NCBI RefSeq assembly: GCF_003945595.2
Contig: NW_024103452.1
Span: 310,001 to 374,000, forward strand
Source of the DNA: Pipra filicauda
Taxonomy: Eukaryota > Chordata > Aves > Passeriformes > Pipridae
Direction: 5' to 3'
DNA: 64,000 nt
A program made the position numbers and the translations under genes. Of this stretch, positions 39,001-49,251 are shown piece by piece; positions within the stretch are counted from its first letter, which is position 1, and every line of letters begins with the position of its first letter. Under the pieces are notes generated by a model, which ran no database searches, was not told where the DNA came from, and was given only the letters and a program-made list of their open reading frames with translations.

Positions 39001-40012
39001 TGAATCAGTATTCCAGATCCCAAAGACACCTTTCTGGGAAGGCTGAACGTTCTCCTCTGTGCCTCAGCACCCTTTGTTTCAATCCTCTTTCTCATCAGTA
39101 CAAGCTTCTGTATCTGATTGTTGATAGTGGTAAAAGAACAGAACTAAACGCTGCAGTTTAATAGAGATTTACATACTAAGGCGTGGGAGTTTTCTGCTGC
39201 AAGAGAAGCAAAACGCTCCCTACACAGGAAAACTGTCAGCATTTTCTTGTATTCCAGGGCCACAGACTTGAAATTTAAGTCTTGAAAAAGAGTATTTACA
39301 ATATAAGTGCGTGTGCAAATCAGGCTCGTCTGTCACAGAGAAAGAAAAAGCCCGTTAAATCGAAAACCAGTGTGAGAGTACAGCAAATAAAGACTATTTC
39401 AAGAAATATACAGCGTAACGCCAACAAACGCTTTAAACTGGCACAGCCATGTAAAGGATGTCTTCCTGCCCCACCTGTTTGGACCTGCCTAGAGGCTCTC
39501 CCTCGCTACTGTATCCACCTGTTTGTTCAACATCCCGATTCTCACCCCGTTCAAAAAAGGTGCAGAACGGTTATTCCAAATCTGGGTAATTACGTGATTG
39601 CAGTAAATAAAGCACAGGCTAAACCACTCCCCAGTCCGAACGCTCCTGTGCGCAGATGAACCAGGGCAAGACTCGGGGCTCCAAAGTAGGAGCTTCCCAG
39701 AAAACTTCACACGCCGGCGGCAGGGCCTCGGTGGCAGACTCAGTTTCCCAGAAGAACGCCTTGTTTCAAACTCCGAGAGGTGAAAGCCAGCAGGTGTCCA
39801 GCTTTAAACCTCAGAGCGTGTCACGGAGCCCCGGGGGGCTGGAAGGCGGCCGAAGGGGGGCTGCTGACGCCGCGGCGACACCCCGCCCGCTCCTTACCCT
39901 TTATGATGGCCTGAATAGGGGAGCCGGCGGCCGGCGCCTCCCGCCTCCTGTCGCCGTGCGGCGGGGCCGCCGCGGTGCTGCGGCCGGGGGACGCGGGGCC
40001 AGCCCCGCTCAT
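28738..40012 (-). CDS. BLOC1S5: BLOC1S5 (Muted), subunit 5 of BLOC-1; complete, five coding exons
   Basis: Coding exons in transcription order are 40012-39898, 38808-38726, 36628-36499, 32948-32890 and 28917-28738. All introns are GT/AG and the reading frame is continuous across them (donor phases 1, 0, 1, 0). The product is 188 residues, against 187 in human. Strongly conserved stretches include SRLLDHRPVIQGE, RYFVKEFE, EKRGLRELRVLENLKN, ETNEH and AEVDEEHRKAMERLKEQY. The alanine/proline-rich first exon is divergent, as is usual for this family. Family knowledge: BLOC1S5 is a small, mostly helical coiled-coil subunit of the cytosolic BLOC-1 complex, which sorts cargo from endosomes to melanosomes, platelet dense granules and other lysosome-related organelles. 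Mouse muted mutants have pigment and platelet defects. The start at 40012 was chosen because MSG matches the human N terminus, although the frame stays open upstream within the CpG island. No broken codon or lost splice site was seen. Confidence 0.97.
30853..30873. repeat. Short perfect hairpin, 9-bp stem
   Basis: TGTGGCTGT and ACAGCCACA flank a 3-nt loop in BLOC1S5 intron 4. Confidence 0.9.
32458..32485. repeat. Two perfect tandem copies of a 14-nt unit
   Basis: The unit AAGCAATATATATA occurs twice without a gap, in BLOC1S5 intron 4. Confidence 0.95.
32890..32948 (-). CDS. BLOC1S5: BLOC1S5 coding exon 4
   Basis: The 59-nt exon completes a split Leu codon and encodes QAANNMIHRLQEKESEVRK. 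This corresponds to the human stretch that begins QAANDSVCRLQ. The acceptor is TTGTTTCAG and the donor is GTAAAAG. The charged, Gln/Glu-rich helix continues the coiled coil. Confidence 0.94.
33600..35480 (+). mobile_element. Internally deleted CR1 LINE inside BLOC1S5 intron 3
   Basis: Decayed CR1 retrotransposon, antisense to BLOC1S5. From about 33,650 it shows the ORF1 region, with the QNRFTA motif, then REVCCLPGA after the intervening stretch. At 33,985-34,233 the esterase-like ORF1 end follows (KGMGVQ, GVNSWL, LLGRDG-like, HLTKPGK, ANLVGTALN). About 34,380-34,760 matches the part of ORF2 between endonuclease and reverse transcriptase (EEFLTKFKLKKEVYRRWK, KGFYKYVAAKGK, VLNAFFALVFT). At about 34,880 it jumps to sequence that follows the reverse transcriptase (KFNKGKCQVLHLG-like) and runs to a CR1 3' end with CCATTCTGTGATTG at 35,465-35,478. 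The endonuclease and most of the reverse transcriptase are missing, and several stops and shifts are present, so it is dead. Family assignment is from memory of avian CR1 proteins. Confidence 0.85.
35980..36028. repeat. (AAT)n microsatellite with ATG and AAC flanks
   Basis: About nine AAT units at 35991-36018, preceded by three ATG units and followed by AAC units. It is likely to vary in length among individuals. It lies in BLOC1S5 intron 3, about 470 nt downstream of exon 3 in transcription order. Confidence 0.95.
36499..36628 (-). CDS. BLOC1S5: BLOC1S5 coding exon 3
   Basis: The 130-nt exon encodes 43 codons plus one base: EKRGLRELRVLENLKN, then TNEHVLPKC, ending NETFKR. The acceptor is TTTCTGGCAG and the donor is GTAAGC. 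The N-terminal half is almost invariant against human. The C-terminal third, after KC, is more divergent. Heptad-like hydrophobic spacing (L, L, V, L, L) fits the coiled-coil assembly known for BLOC-1 subunits. Confidence 0.97.
36629..38725 (-). other. BLOC1S5 intron 2
   Basis: AT-rich intron of 2.1 kb between exons 2 and 3. No repeat family or additional exon was recognised. Confidence 0.7.
38726..38808 (-). CDS. BLOC1S5: BLOC1S5 coding exon 2
   Basis: The 83-nt exon completes the split Asp codon and encodes 27 further residues, from VGEIYSRLL to YFVKEFE. The acceptor is AG at 38810-38809 after an AT-rich tract, and the donor GTAAG begins at 38725. Residues are nearly identical to human, apart from Tyr for His in the first third and Ile for Thr in QGEIRY. 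This is the most conserved block in the gene. Confidence 0.97.
38809..39897 (-). other. BLOC1S5 intron 1
   Basis: Intron of 1.1 kb. The part nearest exon 1 (from about 39,690) belongs to the CpG island and the rest is ordinary. Open frames of 125 codons on the plus strand here show no recognisable protein family. Confidence 0.7.
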
Positions 40013-40170
40013 GGCGCTCGGCGGCCCCGGGGCAGCGCGGCGGGACCAGCGCGGCGGGACCTGCCCGGCCCCGGCCCTGCCCGGCCCGCAGAGCTTCCGC
40101 AGGGCCCCGGTGCCGCGGCGTGAGGTCATCGCGGCGCGCCCGCCGCGCTGCGGTACCGCCCCCAAACACA
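39690..40170. promoter_or_regulatory. CpG island and promoter of BLOC1S5
   Basis: This is the strongest CpG cluster in the window, with dense CG dinucleotides from about 39,700 to 40,165 and several runs above 80% GC by eye. It covers exon 1 and the sequence directly upstream of the ATG. No TATA box is evident near the start, as is usual for housekeeping CpG-island promoters. The transcription start was not resolved and should lie between about 40,020 and 40,200. Such islands often also start short divergent transcripts, here on the plus strand towards the CR1 copies. Confidence 0.85.
39898..40012 (-). CDS. BLOC1S5: BLOC1S5 coding exon 1
   Basis: This exon encodes 38 codons plus one base, beginning MSGAGPASPG and ending AIIK, followed by the first base of the split Asp codon. 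The donor is a strong GTAAGG at 39897-39892. The exon is very GC-rich and lies inside the CpG island. Low-complexity Ala/Pro/Arg composition makes this the least conserved part of the protein. The splice position just before D-x-G-E-I-x-S-R matches the human protein. Confidence 0.9.
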
Positions 40171-40234
40171 CCCCGAACACACCCGGGATTTTGGTGATTT
40201 GGTGGGTGTTGTTTTAGGAGAAGGGCACGAGTCT

Positions 40235-40654
40235 GGAAAAGGGGAGCGGAGCTGGTGAAGGGTCTGGAGCGCATGTCCTGTGAGGGGCGGCTGAGGGAGC
40301 TGGGGTTGTTTAGCCTGGAGAGAAGGAGGCTTAGGGGGGACCTTATCGCTCTCTACAGCTACCTGAAAGGAGGGTGTAGCCAGGCAACCAGCGACAGGAC
40401 GAGAGGAAAAGGCCTCAAGGTGCGCCAGGGGAGGTTCAGGTTGGACAACAGGAGGAATTTCTTCACTGAAGGGGTGGTTCAACATTAGAACGAGCTGCCC
40501 AGGGAGGTGGTGGAGTCACCATGCCCAGAGGTGTTTAAGGAAAGACTGGACTTGGCACTCAGTGCCATGGTCTAGTTGATAGGGTGGTGTCCAGTCATAG
40601 GTTGGACTTGATGATCTCAGAGATCTTTTCCAATCTAATTGATTCTGTGATTCA
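40235..40654 (+). mobile_element. CR1 LINE 3' end (5'-truncated copy) next to the BLOC1S5 promoter
   Basis: A 420-nt typical avian CR1 3' terminus. It includes CTGAGGGAGCTGGGGTTGTT, then the TAGCCTGGAGA and GGGGACCTTATCGCTCTCTA blocks, AGGAGGAATTTCTTCACTGA, GCCCAGGGAGGTGGTGGAGT, and the GGTTGGACTTGATGATCTCAG end. It terminates in GATTGATTCTGTGATTC, the short 3' repeat of CR1. It looks relatively little diverged compared with the other copies in the window. It begins only about 220 nt upstream of the BLOC1S5 start codon, head to head with that gene. Confidence 0.93.
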
Positions 40655-40849
40655 GATAATGTAGTAAGAGACGTGCGTTCAGGAAACCCACTTGCCTTCT
40701 GCGTGTAGCAAACACGAGTAACAACGGCTGAAAAGAACTGCTGAAAGAAAAAAATAAGAGCAGCAGTCTTTTACAACTATACAAAAAAAGGGCAAAAATT
40801 ATGTAAAGTCCCTATACATTTCTTTTAAAACTATTTGAGAGTACAAAAG

Positions 40850-41337
40850 AGGCTCCTAGTACAAGAGAGACATGGAGCTCCTGGAGCAAGTCCAGCAGAG
40901 AGCTACGAAGTCGACCGGTGGACTGGAGCATCTCTCTTATGAGGACAGGGTGAGGAAACAGGGCTTGTACAGCCTTGAAAAGAAATGACTGAGAGGGGAC
41001 CTCATTAGTGTCTATAAGTATCTGAAGGGAAGGTGTCAAGAAGACAGACCCAGGCTCATCTTGGTGGTGCCAAGCAATAGGACAAGAGGCAACAGGTAGA
41101 AACGGATGCACGGGAAGTTCCACCTGAATATGAGGAAGAACTTTACTGAGTGGGTGACCTAGCTCTGGAACAGATTGCCCAGAGAAGTTGTGGACTCTCC
41201 CTCACCGGAGATATTCAAGAACTGTCTGGACGCAATCCTGTGCCCTGTGCTCTAGGATGGCCCTGACTGAGCAGGGAGGTTGGAGCAAATGACCCACTGT
41301 AGTCCCTTTCAAACTGACCCCATTCTGTGACTCTGAC
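40850..41337 (+). mobile_element. Second, older CR1 LINE 3' end
   Basis: Another 5'-truncated CR1 tail in the same orientation. It carries TCCAGCAGAGAGCTACGAAG, GAGGGGACCTCATTAGTGTC, AGGACAAGAGGCAACAGG, TGCCCAGAGAAGTTGTGGA, and an end reading CCATTCTGTGACTCTGA. It is more diverged than the copy at 40,235 and ends about 690 nt further right, so these are two insertions rather than one duplicated piece. Confidence 0.9.
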
Positions 41338-43050
41338 AGCACCAGAATATTTTCAATATATCTCCCCCCTGACAGCCTCCCCCCTTATAAATTACAGTAT
41401 ATTAACTTCTGCTTGTGACTTTTCATGCCACATAAACTCAATACTTTTAGAATAGGTTGATCCTAGTCAGGCCATTGCATCTACTGTTTGTTTCTTCTTT
41501 TATACATTTTTTTTTAAATTTGCAATACACACCACACAGTGTCATTGCAATGAAGAAAGAACTGGACTACAAATTCTGCTACAGCTGCTGCAGCTTCGGT
41601 GTCCTGACCTGGAATACCACAAAGGAGCCAGTTTAGCTGTAGCAATTACTAGTTTATTCGTAAAAAACAGGAGCAATATATATTTCTTTTTTAGAAATTA
41701 GTTCTGCCTATGTTCTACTCTCCATAGCTTTTATGTGGAGGAGCAATTGTGTGGCTGAGAAAAAAAAAGAGACTTTTTAAAGCTATTACAACTGACACAA
41801 AAAATGATCCTATTATGAATTTTGTGTCCCATCGTCAAAGCTCAGAAACTGTTCACTGAAATTACTATACAGGTTTTTCTGACAAAACCTGTAATCTTCT
41901 AAACATGGGTTAAAAATGAGTGAATTGATTTTGTTGAAACTATCTACTCCAAAGTCAGTCAAAATACAGCTAGAATCTGTTTAAATAACAAAATGCATCT
42001 CACACTGGAAGTGTTCAATACTTAACTAACATTATTACTAAATTCAGTATAAATACATAATCTAAAAGTCTTTCACTCCTTCGCTGTTTCGTAGTCTGTA
42101 AATATTAATTAGACAATTAGCACACAAAGAATTATTTAAAAAATAGTTCCCTTCCACATTTTTTTTCACTTGCAACCTATAGATTAGTATTTATATTTTC
42201 CCATAAATATAAGCATATAAAGCACATAAGCAACTGACAATCACCATTAGATTACACTAGTGCTCATATATTAATAATATCTGTAGGATATTCCAGCTTG
42301 CTCCATCATCACTCATAATTTGGGGTAGAATTGTTGAAATGTTAATTTTATCCCTTTCCTCTGCCTAGCTGCCATCCTTTTGTAGTGTCTCTCTCAGACA
42401 AGTTATTTCCCCCTCTAAGCCCTATGCTCCAGCTTTTTATTTGTTAAGGAGGAAATCCTGTAGTTAAGGGGCTTTGCAACTACTGCATTTCTAGGAAACA
42501 GTTCTTACATCATGAATAATGTCAGGTTTGGCATTATGGGAATGAAACAAGGGCAAATCCTGTGACAAACAGCTGCATTGGTTTCTAGGACTACTGTCCT
42601 GAAACCATTCCTCCTTTGTTTGAATAGTTGTGTTTTTTAAAAAATATGCTTTATTGTTGCATTTATGTCTGTTTTTTTGTCCCCCCCCACCCGCTTACTC
42701 CCACTGCCCCATCAAGCTTATTTTCAAAACATATTCAAAAAAATTAAGGAGGACTTAAAGAGGTGATGGCTATAAAAAGACAATACTTGTGGAGCCCCTA
42801 ACCTGTCAGTTTGTAGAAAGCAGTCATCAAGTCACAAAAATATGGAAATAGCTATGGCTTGGAGCATGAAAATCAACATATGTAGTCATCATGTATTTTT
42901 TTGGAAGATAGGCTAAACAACCTCTGTCACTTTTGCCGTGCAATGGAACCCACTTTCTCTTTTAGGGATCACCCTGCCACTTCGCATTAGCGTTAGCAGC
43001 ACTCTGAATTGCAAAATCTTCAGATGAACGTGCCGAGTCCTGTCATTTTC
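41338..43050. other. Intergenic, no gene seen
   Basis: AT-rich spacer between the CR1 copies and the CpG-rich block. It contains a 10-bp hairpin with a 6-nt loop at 41868-41893. No exon or interspersed repeat was recognised. Confidence 0.6.
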
Positions 43051-43057
43051 CCCACAG

Positions 43058-43699
43058 GCTGTCTAGCAATGATAATCCACTAAAGTATTATTTCATCCAA
43101 GTGGCGGTGTCCGAGTCAAATGCCGGCAACAGGCAGGGAAACCCAAACCTGTTGAGGCAGACATCTGCCCAGATGGGAGGAATTGGAGCGACGGCCCTTA
43201 AGAGGGCGAGGCGGGGGACATACTTTGCGCCAGCAGAATAAGTCCATGGGCTGCACCCGTGATGGGAGACCAAGACCACGATCATGATGGCTGGAAGTTT
43301 GCGGGCTGCGATGCCAATGCTGGCCAAAGCAGGCCCGGGGCTGCGCTGTTTGGAGGAGTGCCTTGTCAGATTAGCCGTGCGGCTACTGTATTTGATGCTC
43401 AACCTGTATGGACAGGCCTGCCAGGCAAAAACTGCTCAGGCAGATGATGCTAGGGAGGACAAAAATTATCCACCGCAAGACTAAGAAGACAGATGACACC
43501 CAGCAGGAACAGCAAGCCAAATCTGCAGAATCCACAATGCAGCTGGCTAGCCCGGGGCTACCTGCCTCTTTGAAGAGGAATAGACATCACCTACGAGCTG
43601 TCAAATTAGATCACCAGCCTGAAAATGCTGAAAGAGATTTAGTTCCTCCAACAGAGGAGGGAAAGTTTAATAGATGAAAATTTTCCTAAAGGGGCCAAG
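43058..43699 (+). other. Unexplained CpG-rich, ORF-bearing block, possible exon
   Basis: Roughly 600 nt of GC-richer sequence with about 20 CG dinucleotides by eye, set in AT-rich, CpG-poor intergenic DNA. It is bounded by an excellent acceptor on the plus strand (CTGTCATTTTCCCCACAG ending at 43057) and a fair donor (AAG then GTAGTG from 43700). It holds two plus-strand frames. One is 43284-43484, 66 codons, starting MMAGSLRAAMPMLAKAGPG, with a hydrophobic helix-like stretch VRLAVRLLYLMLNLYG. The other is 43408-43677, 89 codons, basic then polar, in a different frame. A third frame is open from about 43083 to a stop at 43230. I recognise no protein family. It could be a lncRNA exon, a decayed gene or retrocopy, or a regulatory CpG patch. 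Confidence 0.4.
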
Positions 43700-46600
43700 G
43701 TAGTGTGGGAGGGGAAAGGGGAATCCTTCAGATGCAGCAACAATGAAAAATTACTCACCTCCTGCCTGCCTGTAGAGTGGGAGATGGGATGCGTGGTGTT
43801 CCGTGGCAGCTGCGGTGGCTGTAGTCACTACCAGCATGGAAAATAAAGGCCACGCCTGCAGGAATGTGCACAGAGTAGCAACAACTAATGCTTGCTGCAA
43901 AATCAATCCCCCTCCCAAATCTGTGGTATCTTTATATAATCGCCCTGGAGCTGGGCTCTGAAGTACTATAAATTTAACATTCAAGACATGCAGCAGTAGG
44001 GTACAAAGACCCAGTCTCGATCTGAAAGCTTGGAGCAGCAAGAGGTGCATGATGGCATTTCCTCTCACATTTCTTTTGCAATAAAATTCAAGCACAAAAA
44101 TCCCCCCCCACATAATACAATTCAATTTTGATAAATCAAAAAAAAAAGTAGGATTACCAAGTGAGTAAGCATGTGCTCAGGTGTATGGTGAATATGAAAC
44201 CTGGTGTTTCCATCAGGGACAGCAGCAGCATGATCCAATTATAGATGCAAAGAAGAAATACTGCTCCTAGGGGGAAAATATTAAATGTAGCAATCCATTA
44301 AGCAGCTGCATCATTGCAATTACACTTTGAAGTTAAAGACTGTGAAACACACCAAAGATTAAAAGAAGTGATAAAATTAAAAACCAAAAGGGAAAAAAAC
44401 CCCAACAAATAGGCCTACTGATCCCTCTTCCTAGCAAAAAAAATCAAAAAAAGTTAGAAAAAATTACATACTAGGTTCTGCATACACATACAATAAGAAA
44501 ATCAATTCATGGCTATTTCAAGCAAATTTACTTGGAGAAAAATCTACTCCCAATTTCAGCATTCATGTAGCAGACAACCCACAAATCACCTGCACAGATG
44601 CAAACAGATCAGAAAGAATATGAACCAGACTTTTGAATAGAAGAGCTTACATTGAATTTCTTGATGATTTTACAGTCCTATTCCTTTATTTCCATCTTTC
44701 TCAGCTAGTATCTTTTTACATACTTTGTTCCAAATCAACAGTACTGACAAGCAGATTTTTGATCGTCTGTTGTCTTTTAACTGAGAAAAAAGATACCCAA
44801 GTTCTACTGCCTCTTCATCTATAATGTTACTTGGGTGCATTTAATGGACAAAAGCACTTCTGAGTCACATTTTCATATGAAATAGTTAATATAAGGGAGT
44901 GTCTTATTTGAATTGCAAAGTACATCTATATTACACCTTACTCAGAGCCTCAGTTCCCTGTAATAACTCAGGATCCACACCCACACTGAAGAGTCTAGAT
45001 TAGTCTTCCATCAGCTATAAGTGAAATTAATGTAAGTGTGTGTAAGAGAGAAAGAAACTAATGCTGAAGAATTATTTAATAAAAATACTCTGATGAGCTG
45101 TAACACCTATTAGGAAGTTTAAGATGTACCTCACAAAAAGAGGCTCCCTATTTCTAGGCCTATGTGCTTCCAAAGATTCAGACAATAGTACGAAATTCCT
45201 GGGAGAAAGGCTACTCAATTTAAAAATATGTTGAAGAGGGTGGAGTGGGTTTAGAAAAGGATTACAAAATAAAAAATATTAGAAATATGTGAAAATATCA
45301 CCCCTTACAGGCAAACAACTAAGATGTTAGCTAGTAGACTTCACTGGCAAAAGTTACACATAGAATCTCTAGCAATTTAATAGTTGCAAACCTCCCGAAA
45401 GCAAGTACTTACTGTGATTGATTGGACTGTTTGATTGGACTGTTTTAATTTTAAACTAGAAGTAGTATCTCCTAACATGTTTTCTCTGTATAAAAAATAT
45501 AATGCCAACCTGGTAGGTAAATCAACAGGAACTTGAAAGAAAACATGTTGTACAGTTAAGTTATCATAAATAATTTCTGTACAGTTTTGCTGATGAAAAG
45601 CCTATACTTTGGTCCATTTGAATGGTCAGAATTTCTTAGTACCCATGTCTAAACTGGAACTATTGGGTTTTTTTGTTCAGAGTAATCTTTCCAAATTTCT
45701 TATTTCTACTCACTCTTTTCTAATCCCATATGAAACCTGAATTTTCTTGTAAGTCACTGTTGCTCAGTTATAAGCCTCAGAGCAATAAATACCCCTATAG
45801 ACTTCAGAAGTCAACATGAACTCTCACTTAAAAATGAAGTTATTACACATACAAAGACAACTAAAAATCATCAGCAAAGTCCTAACATATCTGATGCAAA
45901 AGTCAAACACCTGTTTCAACCTGGCCTGTCTGCAAGCAGTCATCTTGGCATTAAGAGGAAAAAGACAAGTCAAAGTGGTTAAGTGTAAGATTTCACTGAA
46001 CACTTAAAATTATCATATTTATTTCACTGTTGAATTCTTCAGTTGCTGAAAGGTTGTCATGCAGCACTATCTCACCATATGGCAACAACCTCAAGTCCCA
46101 GAGGCACATACTTAAAAGACCATAACACGTCAGGCCCCTTGAATAAATTAGAACAATTATGCAAAATAATAATACTGCAATGATGAGATACATTAACAAA
46201 TGAAAGCGTTGCTGATCACAAAATGCTGTGAAAATAAATTCCACACATCACTGTGGTCATCATCATGATCAAACTGCTAAGCAACAAAAGTGAAACATCA
46301 CAGTGCCCTTCAGCAACTGAAGTTTTAAGAAAGGAGAAAGGGGTTGTGAGGGAAGAAAGTCTCTTTTGCTAATGTTCCGTGAAAGTATAATAAAATATTA
46401 CAGAAAGACAGGTGGAAGTACCATTAAAAACAGCCGAAGATTTGCCCATGCACGCCCTTTATACCATCAGTGGTAATTTGAAAGCTCACGCTACAGTACA
46501 CTTCATCTGTATAAATTACAAAGTATAATTGTAAAAAATGTACCCCATACACTCTCAGCTAGACTCAGCTATATTTGTGTGATTTCTCAGAACTTCTTTT

Positions 46601-48589
46601 ACAGATTGCGTTGTCCTTGATCAAAAGGCATTAGACAGAAAGGGGGAGACGGCAGAAAAATCAATACCATCTGGTTTTCCCAGTTATCTCTCTAAAGGCA
46701 AAGTCTCCACTCTTCTTTGCTTTTAACCCTCTATCCCTTTAAGTTTCTCTGTGCAGGAGAGAGAAAATTGAAATATGCTCAAGTCACCATATGATAATGA
46801 CCAAATGCCTTTTAGATTGTGAAGAGTTAAATATTACTAATCCAATTCTAAACATTTCATCTTTCTGCTAGGTGAAATTTTTTTAATAGTATTTCAGAAG
46901 CAAGTAACACTTCTGTTCTACACCAGAGAAAATAAAACTGGCACAAGAGGCTAGGGGATACTGCAGCAGCAGCATGTAGGCAACTTGAGAAATCCCAATA
47001 CTTGGAAACAGCAGCTATTTGGGATTAAAAAAAAAAAGACACTTTGTAGCAACATCTATACAAAACTTGCCTGAAAAGATGACAGTATTGTTTTCAGCAG
47101 TATTTAGCTCTGGTTGCATTTCAGTTGTCTCAGCTGTAACACAAGCTGCTGTTCTCACAGAGGACGACTTGCACATACACTTTACAAAACACAAATAATT
47201 CTTACTTGGAATAGCATAGATAAAAACAAGAAATCTGTAAGATGAATGTGAAACTTCCCTAAACCCTGAACAAATGCACTGATAATTCACACCCATGCTC
47301 CCCTTCTGCAACAGAAAACAGCAGAAAACATTATAGTAGAGTGGAGTAGAAGTGTAGCTATTTTTTTAAGTCTTGCCATCACTCGGTCCCACACATAATT
47401 GCGGGGAAAAGCAAACTCACTTGTATACATAATACTAGGTAGCAAATATTTGAATAAATTGGGAATTAAGAGTGCAAGCACTGACAGCTAACACCTGAAG
47501 CTTTCAGGTAGTCAAATGCGAAAAATTTGGATCGTGAAGTCTCTAACGTATGTTTGTACTAAAGCCCACTCCACGATTCTCGAACAGATCTCAAGATTTC
47601 AGTGAGATCTGTGTAAGTACGGAAGGTGAGCTTCTAAATAGCAAGGAACAAGACTACCTAACGTGAGACATGGCAGAAGCAGAGATTTAAGCCCCCTGGA
47701 AAATGATGAGAAATTTCTGTAATTAAGTATTTTCACTGTAAAAGTAACTTGGCGTACCTTTAAACCCTCTATAAAAATTACACATATACAGAAAACACTT
47801 ATTAGAGCCCAGAATTGTCCTGGTTATGCTTACCCTTACAATTTTCTTGTGTTCATTTGTGTGTCAGGATGTACTTTAATTATCTACCCACCTTTTTTTT
47901 TTAAAGGACTTGTAACATTCAAAATGCTCAAACATCTATCCAAGATAGCTTCGTATTTATATTTACCTGGTGGGAAGTTCCTAAAGTAGCACACAAGTTA
48001 AGACTAAAGAATGTACAAGTGAAGTTGTCTGCTAAACCCTGTTGTAGAAACCAACACAGAAGTCAATTTATCAATTAAAATATCATTTTTTTCTTTCACG
48101 TTTTAAAAGAAATATTAACTGAATTGTGCAGAAGATATTTAACCAATTAAAGTTAGCACTCTTAAATTTGTTAAAAACAGAGGGACCACATTCTACAGTT
48201 AAATGACCTGTCCAAATGTGTGACTCAACAAGAGTGTTGCTGTTTTTAAAACCAACTTTAAACACTGCAAGTGAACTTGACAGACCAGCTCATTATCTTA
48301 TCTTAAGCTGAGGTTTTTTGGTTGGTTTTGTTGAGGTGGGGTTTGGGTGGGTTTTTTTGGCTGTTTTTTTACAATCTTGAAACTTGCATTCACGCTTGTG
48401 TAAAAAATGAAGTGAAGCACATAGAAAATCTTTTAAGAACACTAACTTTTCTACTCACTTTGAAAGAAAATGCTTCTAGAATCAAAACTGTATACCACAA
48501 AATGAAGTAGGAAGTGAACTAACTTTTTAAAATCTTCATATTCCTAACTGAATAAAAACTAGAAAGTTTCACAGCCAAATTAAAACTAC
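43700..48589. other. Intergenic spacer between the CpG-rich block and EEF1E1
   Basis: About 4.9 kb. Near the left end, on the minus strand, a perfect donor-like AG/GTGAGT lies at 43760-43753 inside a 124-codon open frame (44125-43751). Otherwise I saw only AT-rich sequence with short homopolymers and the 13-nt tandem at 45421. Confidence 0.55.
45421..45446. repeat. Two tandem copies of a 13-nt unit
   Basis: ATTGGACTGTTTG is followed directly by ATTGGACTGTTTT. It is a small recent duplication in the intergenic spacer. Confidence 0.9.
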
Positions 48590-49110
48590 AGTTTTAAAAT
48601 AATTTATTCAGTCACATAAATACTTTGTAACATTTGCATGTTCCCTTTTTCACATCCTTGGCACACAATATAGCTCTTAACTTTTACAAAACTAGTGTAA
48701 ACATTCATGGAAAACAAAATGAAAAGAAAGTGGGACGACATACATAAAAATTCAATAAATAGCAAAAGGAGTGGGTAATTGAAGGAAAATAACCAATTAT
48801 TTCCCATAAAGATCATGTCATTACACTTAAGTGTTTAATTAAAGGAACTTTGAGTTTTAATTCACTATTTTAAAAAAAAATTTAATTTCCATCTTTCTAC
48901 CATTGCTCCATTTAATCAGATACATGATACAATTCTTCAGTTCAAATTCTTGAATGAACAACAGCAATTCAATGCAACTGTATTATCTGAGGCATTAACA
49001 GTTTTGGTTCACATACAGAAGGTTACAAAACAATATTTGCTACTAGTGGCTTTGGACAGTATAACTTCTAAACTCCCAAACCTCCTTCCAACACAACATT
49101 AGGATTCTCC
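48590..49110 (-). other. EEF1E1: Probable EEF1E1 3' UTR
   Basis: The first AATAAA on the minus strand after the stop codon is at 48608-48603, giving a 3' UTR of about 0.5 kb. The end point is inferred from the signal only. Confidence 0.5.
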
Positions 49111-49251
49111 TTAATGAGCATTTGTGTATAATCTGTTCTTGATGAAGACGACATTAGACAGATGCTGCCGGACACCTGGGTAATGCTGAATGTGGTTGAA
49201 CCAACGAGACACGTTAAGGTATTTCTCCTTTTCTTGCACTGTGAGGTCCAC
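49111..49251 (-). CDS. EEF1E1: EEF1E1 coding exon 4 with stop codon
   Basis: This exon encodes the last 46 residues, beginning VDLTVQEKEKYLNVSRWFNH and ending IKNRLYTNAH, with TAA at 49113-49111. The acceptor is CCCCATGCAG. Differences from human are few: Asn for Cys after RWF, Val for Ile in PGVRQH, Asn for Ser in LSNVV, and Ala for Ser near the end. An apparent ATG two codons upstream falls in the intron and is not a start. Confidence 0.97.
   Translation of the reverse strand: MDLTVQEKEKYLNVSRWFNHIQHYPGVRQHLSNVVFIKNRLYTNAH

Noticed and set aside
39656..40180. Long open frames on both strands over the BLOC1S5 CpG island
   Set aside because: Very GC-rich DNA lacks stop codons. Only the BLOC1S5 exon 1 frame is supported by homology and a splice donor.
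43255..43280. GATGGGAGACC resembling the 3' part of 5S rRNA (a possible 5S-derived SINE)
   Set aside because: Only 11 bases match. The neighbouring 5S boxes and the rest of the gene are absent.
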